The notes below the pieces were generated by a model that was not told the DNA's origin, searched no databases, and saw only the letters and a list, made by a program, of their open reading frames with translations. Shown in pieces: positions 1 through 7,984 of a stretch of DNA of 64,000 nucleotides. Within the stretch, counting starts at the first letter, position 1, and every line of letters starts with the position of its first letter. The DNA lies in contig NZ_CP092362.2 of the NCBI RefSeq assembly GCF_022370635.2, forward strand, positions 5,146,001 through 5,210,000, read 5' to 3'. Source of the stretch: Mycolicibacterium crocinum (lineage in GTDB: Bacteria > Actinomycetota > Actinomycetes > Mycobacteriales > Mycobacteriaceae). A program made the position numbers and the translations under genes.

Positions 1-884
1 TCGCGCAGTGAGCACCGCACGTTGTATTGGGCCGGGGCCTCGTAGCGCAGTAGTTCCTCCACGGCCAGCGGGATCTTGGTGCGGTCGTCCTGCAGAAGCT
101 CCCACTGATCGGGGTTCTGCGCGAGGACCACCGCCGCGTTGCCGATCAGCTTGGTCACCGTCTCCGCGCCGGCGCCGCCCAATAGCGTTGCGAATTCGGT
201 TATCTCGATATTGTCTAACGGCTCCATCTGGCCGTCTTCACGTTCGATCTCGGCACAGATCAGCTTACTCAACAGGTCGTCGCCGAGATCGTCGCGGCGC
301 TTCTTGATCAGCCGGAAATAGTAGATCGCCATGTCGACGGCGGCCTTCTGGCCGGCCTCGGTCATCTCGACGTCGCCGCTTTCCCGGTGCAACAGTTCAT
401 CGATCCACAGCCGGATCTGCTGGCGGTCCTCTTCGGGCACACCCTGCATCGTGGTCATCACATCGACCGGAAACAGCGCCGAAAAGTCCTGCACGAAATC
501 GAAGCCGGCCGGATCGACCGTCGAAAGGTGTTTGTCGACCAACTCGACGACCAGCGCCCGCTGCGCCTCGATGGCCCGAGGGGTGAACACCTTATTGAGC
601 AAGCTGCGCATCCGCCGGTGTGCGGGCGGGTCCATCGCGATGATCGACCCGTGCTTGGTGACCTCGCCTTTGCGTACCTGCCCCAGATCCACGCCGTACG
701 CCGAGGAGAAAGTCTCGAAGTCCTTGAATGCCGCGGCGACATCCTCGTGGCGGGTCAGCGCGTAGAAGTCGTATTCCCGGCTGTAATAGACGGGAGCTTC
801 CTCGCGCATCCGGCGATAGGTCTCGTAGGGGCTGACGAAGAAATCGTCCGAGAACGGGTCGAAGACAACCGATGTCGTCGTCAT
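1..884 (-). CDS. Cytochrome P450, C-terminal part outside the window
   Basis: Haem monooxygenase, of which about 294 N-terminal residues are inside the window. The translation begins MTTTSVVFDP. It carries the I-helix oxygen-binding segment GGAGAETV and the K-helix E-L-L-R (ExxR) motif near the window edge; the haem-ligand cysteine region lies off the left edge. The ATG overlaps the stop of the acyl-CoA dehydrogenase gene upstream by 4 bp, so it is probably the last-transcribed visible member of the minus-strand catabolic run. The GAGAETV I-helix resembles several mycobacterial CYP families, but I cannot assign a CYP number. Its place suggests hydroxylation of the same substrate the CoA enzymes degrade (inference). 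Confidence 0.93.
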   Translation of the reverse strand, partial: MTTTSVVFDPFSDDFFVSPYETYRRMREEAPVYYSREYDFYALTRHEDVAAAFKDFETFSSAYGVDLGQVRKGEVTKHGSIIAMDPPAHRRMRSLLNKVFTPRAIEAQRALVVELVDKHLSTVDPAGFDFVQDFSALFPVDVMTTMQGVPEEDRQQIRLWIDELLHRESGDVEMTEAGQKAAVDMAIYYFRLIKKRRDDLGDDLLSKLICAEIEREDGQMEPLDNIEITEFATLLGGAGAETVTKLIGNAAVVLAQNPDQWELLQDDRTKIPLAVEELLRYEAPAQYNVRCSLR

Positions 885-2062
885 CGGGGCGGCGAGTAGT
901 TCGGCTTGCCCAACCCGAGGACATGCTGGGCGATCATGTTGCGGAACACCTCGAGCGTGCCGCCATAGATCCCGAAGAGCGGCGCGAACCGGAAAGCGTA
1001 TTCCGATGCTCCGTTATCGGCGGCCCCGTCGGTGTCCACCGGCAACACCGAGGCAGCCCCGGCGAGATCCATCAAGTCGGGCGCGATATCGCGCATCGTC
1101 TGGGCCTGCGCAACCCGGCCGAAAATGCTTGGCGTGGATAGAGATGCCTCCAAGCGTGCGGCACTGCGGCCGAGGCGGTAGGCCACCGCGCCATCGTCGA
1201 CCATTCGCCGTCCGGTGGCATCGACCTGCCCGACATGGGCGGCGACGGCGTCGACGGCGGCGGCCATCACGCCGGCCTGATGCGCCATGATCGACACGTC
1301 GGAGAGCCCGTCGGCCACCGTCGGGGCCGCTCCGTGTTCGGCGTCCAGCGGTCCACGTAGCACCGTCCAGCCGCCATTGGCCTCGCCGAGCAGGTACTTC
1401 TCCGGGACCCGGACGTCGGTGTAATACACGATGTTCGTCCGGTCACCGTCGACGGTGCGGATGCCCTGAATCTCGATACCCGGCAGGTCCAACGGAACCA
1501 GAAACATGCTCAGGCTCTTGTGCTTTGGCGCATCGGGGTCGGAGTTGGTCAGCAGGAACACGTACTGGCAATTGTGGGCCCCGGTGGTGAACATCTTCGA
1601 CCCGTTGATCACCCAGTGGTCGCCGTCTTGAACAGCACGGGTCTTACAAGTCGCCACATCCGAACCGCCCTCGGGTTCGGTGTAGCCCAGGCACATGCGC
1701 GCCGTGCCGTCGAACACCTTCGGCATCACCTCGGCCACCAGGTCCGGCTTGCCGAACGCGGCGACGGCCTTGGCGACCATCGTCGTGGTTCCCCACGTCA
1801 CCCACGGCACATGGGCCCGGCGACGCTCGAGGTCCCAGATCCGCCGGCGGACGCGACTGAAGCCGGCGTCGGTCCCGGTGTGGTATTCCTGCTCGAGGTA
1901 ACCGCGGGCACCCAGAGCGAGGTGCACACCCTCGTGGAAGTTGTCACCCGTCTGCCGGTCGTGCAGGCGGACCTCGTCGGTCACCAGCTCGGACAGGAAC
2001 TCTCGAAGTTCCTTCTGGAAGGCCGCGTCGTCGGCACTCAACTCGACTTCAGTGAAATCCAT
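881..2062 (-). CDS. Acyl-CoA dehydrogenase (large-subunit type, duplicate copy)
   Basis: FAD-dependent acyl-CoA dehydrogenase of 393 residues, normal family length. The flavin-binding segment LGYTEPEGGSDVA lies near residues 125-137 and WVINGSKMFTTGAHN follows. At about residue 366, where ordinary enzymes have the catalytic base in YEGT, this protein has YGGT, so the usual glutamate is missing. The same change is found in mycobacterial FadE proteins that work as heteromers (family knowledge). It is strongly similar along its length to the product of 3307-4500, pointing to tandem duplication around the amidohydrolase gene between them. The ATG is 9 bp from the preceding stop. The substrate is unknown. 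Confidence 0.93.
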   Translation of the reverse strand: MDFTEVELSADDAAFQKELREFLSELVTDEVRLHDRQTGDNFHEGVHLALGARGYLEQEYHTGTDAGFSRVRRRIWDLERRRAHVPWVTWGTTTMVAKAVAAFGKPDLVAEVMPKVFDGTARMCLGYTEPEGGSDVATCKTRAVQDGDHWVINGSKMFTTGAHNCQYVFLLTNSDPDAPKHKSLSMFLVPLDLPGIEIQGIRTVDGDRTNIVYYTDVRVPEKYLLGEANGGWTVLRGPLDAEHGAAPTVADGLSDVSIMAHQAGVMAAAVDAVAAHVGQVDATGRRMVDDGAVAYRLGRSAARLEASLSTPSIFGRVAQAQTMRDIAPDLMDLAGAASVLPVDTDGAADNGASEYAFRFAPLFGIYGGTLEVFRNMIAQHVLGLGKPNYSPPR

Positions 2063-2071
2063 TGCAGCTCC

Positions 2072-3310
2072 TCAGGACGGGACCGCCAGCACCGGCGGAT
2101 TGAGCGCGGCCGGGTCGGGGTTGGCCAGCGGCAAGCCCATGAACCTGCGGGCGTTGTCCCCCATGAAGTCGTAGGTCCGGCGCTCGTCCATGCCTTCGGC
2201 GTATTTCCAGAAACCGCGCGGCTCGGCCAGCCCCTCGGGGTGCGGATAGTCCGATCCGAACAGCACCTTGTCCCAGCCGACAGTGTTCACCACATCCGAG
2301 ACGCTGCCCTCCCAGAACGGGCTGACCCAGATATTGCGCCGGAACACGTCGTGCGGATGCTCCGGGAAGTTCTGCGGCATCTTCTTGTACAGATCTTCGA
2401 AATCGAGGAAGAGCTGGCCTATCCACGAGCTGCCGTTCTCGACGCTCGCGATCCGCAGGCGCGGGAACCGGGTCAGCGTGCCGTGACAGATCAAGCTGGT
2501 GATCATGTCGGCAATCTCGCGGTGGCCCAGGACCATCCACCGGAACGCGCTCATCGCCATGAAGTTCTGCGTGTGCGGCGGCTCCCACTTACCGACGTAG
2601 TCATCGAGCGGCGGATAGCTGGCGTGTAGCACGATGGGCAGGCCGGCGGCCTCGACGTCGCGCCAGAACGGATCGAACTCCGGCAGCGCCGGTGAACGCC
2701 AGCCGTGCACACCGCGGACGGGGCCCGGCTTGATCAAGGCCACCGCCGCACCCTTGGACAGGATGTACTCGAGTTCCCTTTGCGCGCCTGCGACCTCGGA
2801 GAGGTTGATGATCGGGGTGGAGAACAACCGCTCCTCGTAGACGTACGACCAGTGCTCGGCCATCCACTGGTTGAGGGCATGGATGATGGACAGCGTGAGC
2901 TCTGGATCGTCGGCCGACGAGTGCTCGACGAGGCTCGCCAACGTCGGATAGTTCAGTGCCTCGACGACACCCTGACGGTCCAGCTCGGCGATCCGGTCCG
3001 CCGGGTTCTTGGTGGCCGGCGGCGCTTCGATTGCGGCGCCCTGCATTTCGCGAAGTGTCAAGCCTTCGGTGTTTTCCCCGGCGAAGAACTTCTCGTGCGC
3101 ACCGGGCGCGGCGACCCGCTCGAATGTGGGGTTCGGGATGAAATCGCTGACCCTGTTATTGATGACGAGCCGCGTCTGCCGACCCATCTGCGCGTACTGC
3201 ACCGCATACCGGTAGCGCTCGGGCAGGTACCGGGTGAGCGCTTCAGGTGTCTCGTACATGTGCTGATCGGCGTCGAAGATCGGGACGTCGCGCAACTGTG
3301 CGTCGGTCAT
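2072..3310 (-). CDS. COG2159 (amidohydrolase 2) TIM-barrel hydrolase/decarboxylase-like protein
   Basis: A 412-residue protein of the amidohydrolase-2 family, which includes ACMSD and resorcylate decarboxylase. It begins with PIFDADQHMYE, an Asp-x-x-His form of the N-terminal metal motif, and has the C-terminal metal-site signature FGSDYPHPEG near residue 340. It is longer than typical decarboxylases. The ATG overlaps the stop of the acyl-CoA dehydrogenase upstream (ATGA), which implies translational coupling. It is one of three such domains in this operon. Members in actinobacterial CoA-catabolic clusters rarely have a proven reaction; ring cleavage, hydration or decarboxylation of a CoA-linked intermediate is possible (inference). 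Confidence 0.9.
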   Translation of the reverse strand: MTDAQLRDVPIFDADQHMYETPEALTRYLPERYRYAVQYAQMGRQTRLVINNRVSDFIPNPTFERVAAPGAHEKFFAGENTEGLTLREMQGAAIEAPPATKNPADRIAELDRQGVVEALNYPTLASLVEHSSADDPELTLSIIHALNQWMAEHWSYVYEERLFSTPIINLSEVAGAQRELEYILSKGAAVALIKPGPVRGVHGWRSPALPEFDPFWRDVEAAGLPIVLHASYPPLDDYVGKWEPPHTQNFMAMSAFRWMVLGHREIADMITSLICHGTLTRFPRLRIASVENGSSWIGQLFLDFEDLYKKMPQNFPEHPHDVFRRNIWVSPFWEGSVSDVVNTVGWDKVLFGSDYPHPEGLAEPRGFWKYAEGMDERRTYDFMGDNARRFMGLPLANPDPAALNPPVLAVPS

Positions 3311-4500
3311 GACACCTTCTTCGCTTGCGGTGCGTAGGCGGGCTTGCCCAGCCCCAGCGCGTACTGCCCGATCATGTTGCGGAACACCTCCAGCGTTCCG
3401 CCGTAGATTCCCGACAGCGGCGCGAACCGGTACACGTATTCCGATGCCCCGTCGTCGGCGGCTCCCTCGGTCTCCACCGGAAGCGTTGCCGCCGCGCCCA
3501 ATACATCCATGAGATCCGGGGAGATGTCCCGCATCGTCTGGGCGATGGCCACCCGGCCGTACAGACTCTGCGAGCTCAGCGCGACTTCCATCCGGGCGGC
3601 GCTGCGGCCGAGCCGGTAGGCCACCGCGCCGTCGTCGACCGCACGCCTGCCGTTCGGGCCGGTACGGCCAACGTTGGCGGCCACCTTGTCGACGGCGGTG
3701 GCCATGAAGTTGGCTTGGTGCATCATGATCGACACGTCGGCCAACCCGTCGGCGGCGGCCGCCACCGCACCGTGCTCGACATTGAGTGGTTCCCGCAGCA
3801 CGGTCCAGCCACCGTTGACCTCACCGAGGCGGTACTTGTCATCGACACGGACATCGCTGTAGTAGACGATGTTCGTCCGGTCACCGTCGACCGTGCGCAG
3901 GCCCTGGATCTCGATACCCGGCAGATTCAACGGGACCAGAAACATGGTCAGGCTCTTGTGCTTCTGCGCGTCCGGATCGGTGTTGGTGATCAGGAAGACG
4001 TACTGGCAGTTGTGCGCCCCAGTGGTAAACATCTTGGAGCCGTTGATCACCCATTGGTCGCCATCGCGCACGGCACGGGTCTTACAGGTGGCCACATCCG
4101 ACCCGCCTTCGGGCTCGGTGTAGCCGAGGCACAGCCGGACCTGCCCGGTGAACACTCCTGGCAGCACTTCGGCTTTGAGCTCCTCGGAACCAAACGTGGC
4201 GACCGAACGCGCCACCATCGAGGTGGTGCCCCAGGTCACCCATGGCACATGAAACCGTCGCTTCTCCAACTCCCAGATCCGCCGGCGAACCCGGGTGAAA
4301 CCACTGTCGGACTCCGGCTTCCACTCGGCCTCGAGGTAGCCGGCCGCGCCCAGTGCCAAATGCACACCCTCGTGGAAGTTGTCACCGGTCTCCCGGTCAT
4401 GCTTGATCACCTCATCGGTGATGTGTGTCGTGAGGAAGCCGCGCACCTCCTCGAGGAAGTCCTGGTCCTCGTCGGACAGCGCCACGTGTGAGAAATCCAT
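3307..4500 (-). CDS. Acyl-CoA dehydrogenase (large-subunit type)
   Basis: Acyl-CoA dehydrogenase of 397 residues starting MDFSHVALSDEDQ. A longer reading from 4770 is open but would run deep into the upstream gene, so I chose the ATG at 4500, 7 bp after that gene's stop. LGYTEPEGGSDVA and WVINGSKMFTTGAHN mark the FAD and substrate domains. The catalytic-base position reads YGGT instead of YEGT, as in its paralogue at 881-2062. The gene directly upstream encodes a shorter acyl-CoA dehydrogenase-like subunit, so the two may form an alpha2beta2 enzyme like the mycobacterial steroid side-chain FadE pairs (inference from family behaviour). Confidence 0.93.
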   Translation of the reverse strand: MDFSHVALSDEDQDFLEEVRGFLTTHITDEVIKHDRETGDNFHEGVHLALGAAGYLEAEWKPESDSGFTRVRRRIWELEKRRFHVPWVTWGTTSMVARSVATFGSEELKAEVLPGVFTGQVRLCLGYTEPEGGSDVATCKTRAVRDGDQWVINGSKMFTTGAHNCQYVFLITNTDPDAQKHKSLTMFLVPLNLPGIEIQGLRTVDGDRTNIVYYSDVRVDDKYRLGEVNGGWTVLREPLNVEHGAVAAAADGLADVSIMMHQANFMATAVDKVAANVGRTGPNGRRAVDDGAVAYRLGRSAARMEVALSSQSLYGRVAIAQTMRDISPDLMDVLGAAATLPVETEGAADDGASEYVYRFAPLSGIYGGTLEVFRNMIGQYALGLGKPAYAPQAKKVS

Positions 4501-4507
4501 TGTGGCC

Positions 4508-5545
4508 CTAGGCCGTTTCGCGGTCAGCGAGGATGTATGCGATCTGCTTGGCGCTGGCACCGGGATCGCCGCCGGCCAGCGGCCAACCCCGGGCCCGCAC
4601 CAGATAGGCGGTCGCCGCCGCTTCCGACGACACCCCGAGACCACCCTGGATGTGCACGGCCATGGTGGCCGCCTTGGACGCTTCTTCGGCCATGAACACG
4701 AACGCCGAGGGAGCCAGTTCGGGCCGCGCGTCCGGCTCATTGTCGAGGAACCACGCGGCCCGCCGCGCAAGGTTGCGACCGCCTTCGACGGTGATCACCA
4801 TGTTGGCCAGCGGGTGCGAGATCGCCTGCAGCGTGGAGATGGGCACACCGAGGGTGTAGCGGGACTTGGCGAACTCGGCAGCAATCGTCATGGTCTCCTC
4901 GACCAGTCCGACGAGAGCCGATGCGGTCAGCAGGCGCCATTCATCCAGCGCCCGAGCGTAGGCGGCGAGCGCGTCCGGCCCGCTGCCCAGCACCGTGCGG
5001 CTGTCGGCGGCGGCAGGGTCGACCCAGGCCATCGGCAGCCGCCCGATGTTGTCGACCTTGGCCGGGCGGGTGCCGAACGACAAAAGCACGACATCGTCGG
5101 AGTCGCGCACGATGATGTGGTCGGCGATCGAACCGGTTGGGATCAGCCTTGTGCCCGAGACGCTGTCCAGGGAGGCATCCAGCCCGGCGATCTGGTTGCC
5201 GCTCATCACCTCGTCGGTGAGTGCGCCCAGGCCCGCCAGCAGCCGCGCAGCGCACACGTGGTCGATCCACGGCACCGGCGCGAGCGAGCGCCCGAGCTCC
5301 TCGGCCACCAGTGTCAGATCCACCAGGGTGGCGCCGTCACCACCCGCCGACTCAGGGACGGCCATCGTCGTTGCGCCCATGGCGCACAGTCGTTCCCACA
5401 GGCTCTTGTCGAACCCGGTGGCCTCAGCGGCCCGCACGGTCTCGATCGTGCTGTGAGTCTTGAAGAATTGCCGGTAGGCGGTCTGCAGATCGGTGTGGTC
5501 CTCCGAGAGGCTGTAGTCCAGCCTGCGCAGTTCGTAGCGGTCCAT
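4508..5545 (-). CDS. Acyl-CoA dehydrogenase-like small subunit
   Basis: A 345-residue divergent acyl-CoA dehydrogenase. The N-terminal helical domain contains MAVPESAGGDGATLVDLTLV near residue 62, and the C-terminal helical domain contains HIQGGLGVSSE near residue 306. The central beta-domain is shortened and the canonical FAD and YEGT signatures are not evident. Short, degenerate members like this usually act as the partner subunit of a full-length FadE, and the full-length candidate follows 7 bp downstream. The ATG at 5545 directly abuts the stop of the fused synthetase gene at 5546, which suggests coupling. Function is inferred from family and context only. Confidence 0.9.
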   Translation of the reverse strand: MDRYELRRLDYSLSEDHTDLQTAYRQFFKTHSTIETVRAAEATGFDKSLWERLCAMGATTMAVPESAGGDGATLVDLTLVAEELGRSLAPVPWIDHVCAARLLAGLGALTDEVMSGNQIAGLDASLDSVSGTRLIPTGSIADHIIVRDSDDVVLLSFGTRPAKVDNIGRLPMAWVDPAAADSRTVLGSGPDALAAYARALDEWRLLTASALVGLVEETMTIAAEFAKSRYTLGVPISTLQAISHPLANMVITVEGGRNLARRAAWFLDNEPDARPELAPSAFVFMAEEASKAATMAVHIQGGLGVSSEAAATAYLVRARGWPLAGGDPGASAKQIAYILADRETA

Positions 5546-7981
5546 TCAGCGCTCCCTGAAGAAGAAATCGTTGGCGTTGTTGTAGAGATAGTTGTCCATC
5601 ACGTCGGCAGGCAGGTCCAGGGCCAGGGCCTCGGGCACCACCCGCTGCATCCGCAGCACCGGGAAGTCAGATGCGAAGATGATCTTGTTCTTGCCGCGGG
5701 TGCGCATGAAGTGCAACAGGCTCTCCGGCAGGCGTTTCGGCGACCATGCCGAGGTCATCAGGCGCAGATTCTCGTACTTGATCAACAGCCGGATGGCGAC
5801 ATCCCACCACGGGTCGGCACCATGGATCATGCACAACTTGAGTTCGGGGAACCGTACGCACACCCGGTCGAGGTGGATCGGATTCTGCACCTCACCCGGG
5901 ATCGGCGGCCCCGGTAATCCGGTGTTGACGCACAGCGGCAGTTCCAGCTCCGCACACTTGGTATAGAGCGGGTAGTACACCGCGTCACTCGGCGGGTATT
6001 GACCGTCACCCCAAAAGCTCGGTCCTACAACGGCATAGACGACCGGCAGGTCGGCCGCGATCGCGGCCAATTCACGCAGCGCCGGAATTGGCCGCAGCAG
6101 GTTCACCCCACCCATCGCCAGCGCGAAGCGGTCGGGGTGCGCGTCGACGAACTTGCGCGCCGTCACCGACGGCTTCACCAATGAGTCCATCAGAATGGCC
6201 CGCTGGACCCCGTGGGTATCCATCTCGTCGAGCAGCGCAGCCAGGTCGATCGGGTCGTACATCGACGCCGGACCCTTGAAGTAATCGTCGCGCACCTTTT
6301 TCATGAAGGTGGGCTGGTTCTCCGTCTCGCCGAAGTGAACGTTGGCCAGACAATCGATGACCCGGTGCGTCATGACAATCGAAACCTCCTTCCTGGCAGT
6401 TTCTTTGGCCCAGCGGTAGTCGGCCTTGCCGTTACCGAGTCGCTTGATCTGGTCGACGACGATGAACTCCTTCGGCGCCTTGTAGCGGGCGAGCTGCGCG
6501 GTGCAGTGCTCATACAGAACGTCGGGCGCCATATCATCGTGCAGCGCGACCAGCGCCACGATCTCCTGCCCCCACCGCTCACTGGCCCTGCCCACCACCA
6601 ATGCGTCGGCGACAGCGGGGTGCGCGCGCAGCACCTCTTCGACCTCCTCGACGAAGACCTTCTCCCCGCCGGTGTTCACCACCAGCGAGTCCCGGCCGAA
6701 CAGCCGCAGCGTCCCGTCCGGGGCCAGCGAGCCGCGGTCACCGGAGATCACGACGCGGGCGCCGTCGACCTCCGGGAAGGTCTTCCGGGTGGCCTCGGCG
6801 TCGTCGAAGTACCCCAGCGGGATCCGGCCCGCGCGGGCCACCCAGCCGACCTCGTCCTCACCGGCGTTCAGGAAGCGGCTGTAGTCCTCGGCGAGAACCA
6901 GTGCACCCTCGCGCAATTCGAACGTGTCCTTGTGGTCGCCACGCATGCTGCGGCCGAACCCGACGTTTCCCGTCTCCGAGGAACCGTAACCGTTGATCAG
7001 GATGATGTTGGGCAGCAGCTCCAGCAGTGCATGCTGGTGTTTGAGGTTGGTCGCCGCTCCCCCAGTCGCCAGGGCGAACAACGAGGACAGGTCGTAGCCG
7101 CCGCGCCGCAGCTCCTCGACCAGCGGGGCGGCGTAGGCGTCGCCGACCATCGTCATCATGCCGACCTTGTGCCGCTGCGCCGTCGACAGCACATGCTGCG
7201 GATCGAATTTCGGTGAGTCGTAGAGCACCACGGTCTGACCGTTGAGCACCGCGGCGAACGCCGTCCACATCCCGGCAGCGTGCATGAGTGGGGACACCGC
7301 GAACCACGGCGCCCCCGGCGTGCCGAGCTTGTCGTGGATCTCGGTGACCGACTCGTGGTCGGCCCCGTTCATCGAGACGGCGTAGGTGTCGGCCTGGCGC
7401 CACATCACCCCTTTGGGCCGTCCCGTGGTGCCGCCGGTGCAGATCATCAACACGTCGTCGGGTGATGGCTCGATGTCCTGGTCCTGATCCCCCTGTGCCA
7501 GGGCATCTTCCAGATCGATCGCGGCGGGGAGATCGGGGACACCGCTGCCGTCGTCGATCGAGATCAGCAGTTCGGCGCTGTCCGGCGGCAGCACGTCGGC
7601 GAACTTGGCGCCCAGCGAGCGGTGGTAGATCACGGCGCGGGGCTTGACGTAGGCGAGCAGCTCGGCCACTTCGCGCGGCGTGTAGTGGTGGTTGACGTTG
7701 ACCGGCACGACCCGGCCCTTGAGACACCCGATCACCATCTCGGGGTAGAGGTCGTTGTGCATGATCAGTGCGACCCGATCCTGACCGCACTCCCAGTTCT
7801 CGAGCTCGGCCCGTTCACGGTGCGCACCGAAGCCCTTGCTCGCCAAGAAGTTCGCCAGCCGGCGTGTCCGGTCAGCCGCATCGGCGAACGTGCTGGTGCG
7901 CTCGCCGCAGATCGTCATCGGCCGGTCGGGAATGACCTCGGCGATGGCGTCGAGCACCGCGCCGATCGTCCATTCGGGCAC
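5546..7981 (-). CDS. Acyl-CoA synthetase fused in frame to a COG2159 amidohydrolase domain
   Basis: One continuous frame of 811 codons from a GTG at 7981. Residues 1-536 form a complete AMP-binding ligase: phosphate loop CTGGTTGRPKGVMW at about 181-194, GYGSSETG near 340, NTGGEKVF near 440, and the C-terminal catalytic lysine in LGNGKADYRW near 520. Residues 537-811 form a complete amidohydrolase-2 domain starting MTHRVIDCLANVHFGE and carrying IHGADPWW and FASDFPV. The N-terminal metal motif of that domain is degenerate. The two parts are normally separate proteins. A strong internal ribosome site precedes Met537, so the second domain may also be made alone. The fusion could be genuine, a recent loss of a stop codon, or a sequencing error. 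Confidence 0.88.
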   Translation of the reverse strand: MPEWTIGAVLDAIAEVIPDRPMTICGERTSTFADAADRTRRLANFLASKGFGAHRERAELENWECGQDRVALIMHNDLYPEMVIGCLKGRVVPVNVNHHYTPREVAELLAYVKPRAVIYHRSLGAKFADVLPPDSAELLISIDDGSGVPDLPAAIDLEDALAQGDQDQDIEPSPDDVLMICTGGTTGRPKGVMWRQADTYAVSMNGADHESVTEIHDKLGTPGAPWFAVSPLMHAAGMWTAFAAVLNGQTVVLYDSPKFDPQHVLSTAQRHKVGMMTMVGDAYAAPLVEELRRGGYDLSSLFALATGGAATNLKHQHALLELLPNIILINGYGSSETGNVGFGRSMRGDHKDTFELREGALVLAEDYSRFLNAGEDEVGWVARAGRIPLGYFDDAEATRKTFPEVDGARVVISGDRGSLAPDGTLRLFGRDSLVVNTGGEKVFVEEVEEVLRAHPAVADALVVGRASERWGQEIVALVALHDDMAPDVLYEHCTAQLARYKAPKEFIVVDQIKRLGNGKADYRWAKETARKEVSIVMTHRVIDCLANVHFGETENQPTFMKKVRDDYFKGPASMYDPIDLAALLDEMDTHGVQRAILMDSLVKPSVTARKFVDAHPDRFALAMGGVNLLRPIPALRELAAIAADLPVVYAVVGPSFWGDGQYPPSDAVYYPLYTKCAELELPLCVNTGLPGPPIPGEVQNPIHLDRVCVRFPELKLCMIHGADPWWDVAIRLLIKYENLRLMTSAWSPKRLPESLLHFMRTRGKNKIIFASDFPVLRMQRVVPEALALDLPADVMDNYLYNNANDFFFRER
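6371..6391 (-). promoter_or_regulatory. Internal Shine-Dalgarno and ATG inside the fused synthetase/amidohydrolase frame
   Basis: On the minus strand the sequence AAGGAGGT (6391-6384) is followed after 10 nt by ATG (6373-6371), the first codon of the amidohydrolase domain. This is one of the best ribosome-binding sites in the window and is in frame with the upstream synthetase. It implies the amidohydrolase was, or still is, translated independently. Confidence 0.7.
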
Positions 7982-7984
7982 GGG

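Noticed and set aside
1520..2629. Long plus-strand frame opposite the acyl-CoA dehydrogenase and amidohydrolase genes
   Set aside because: It is a high-GC antisense shadow with no domain content. Similar long frames occur opposite almost every gene here (for example 3325-4491, 6212-7216 and 44447-46240).
4501..4770. N-terminal extension of the acyl-CoA dehydrogenase at 3307-4500 by 90 residues
   Set aside because: It lies entirely inside the upstream small-subunit gene on the same strand, is Arg/Pro-rich shadow sequence, and the family start motif MDFSHV begins at 4500.
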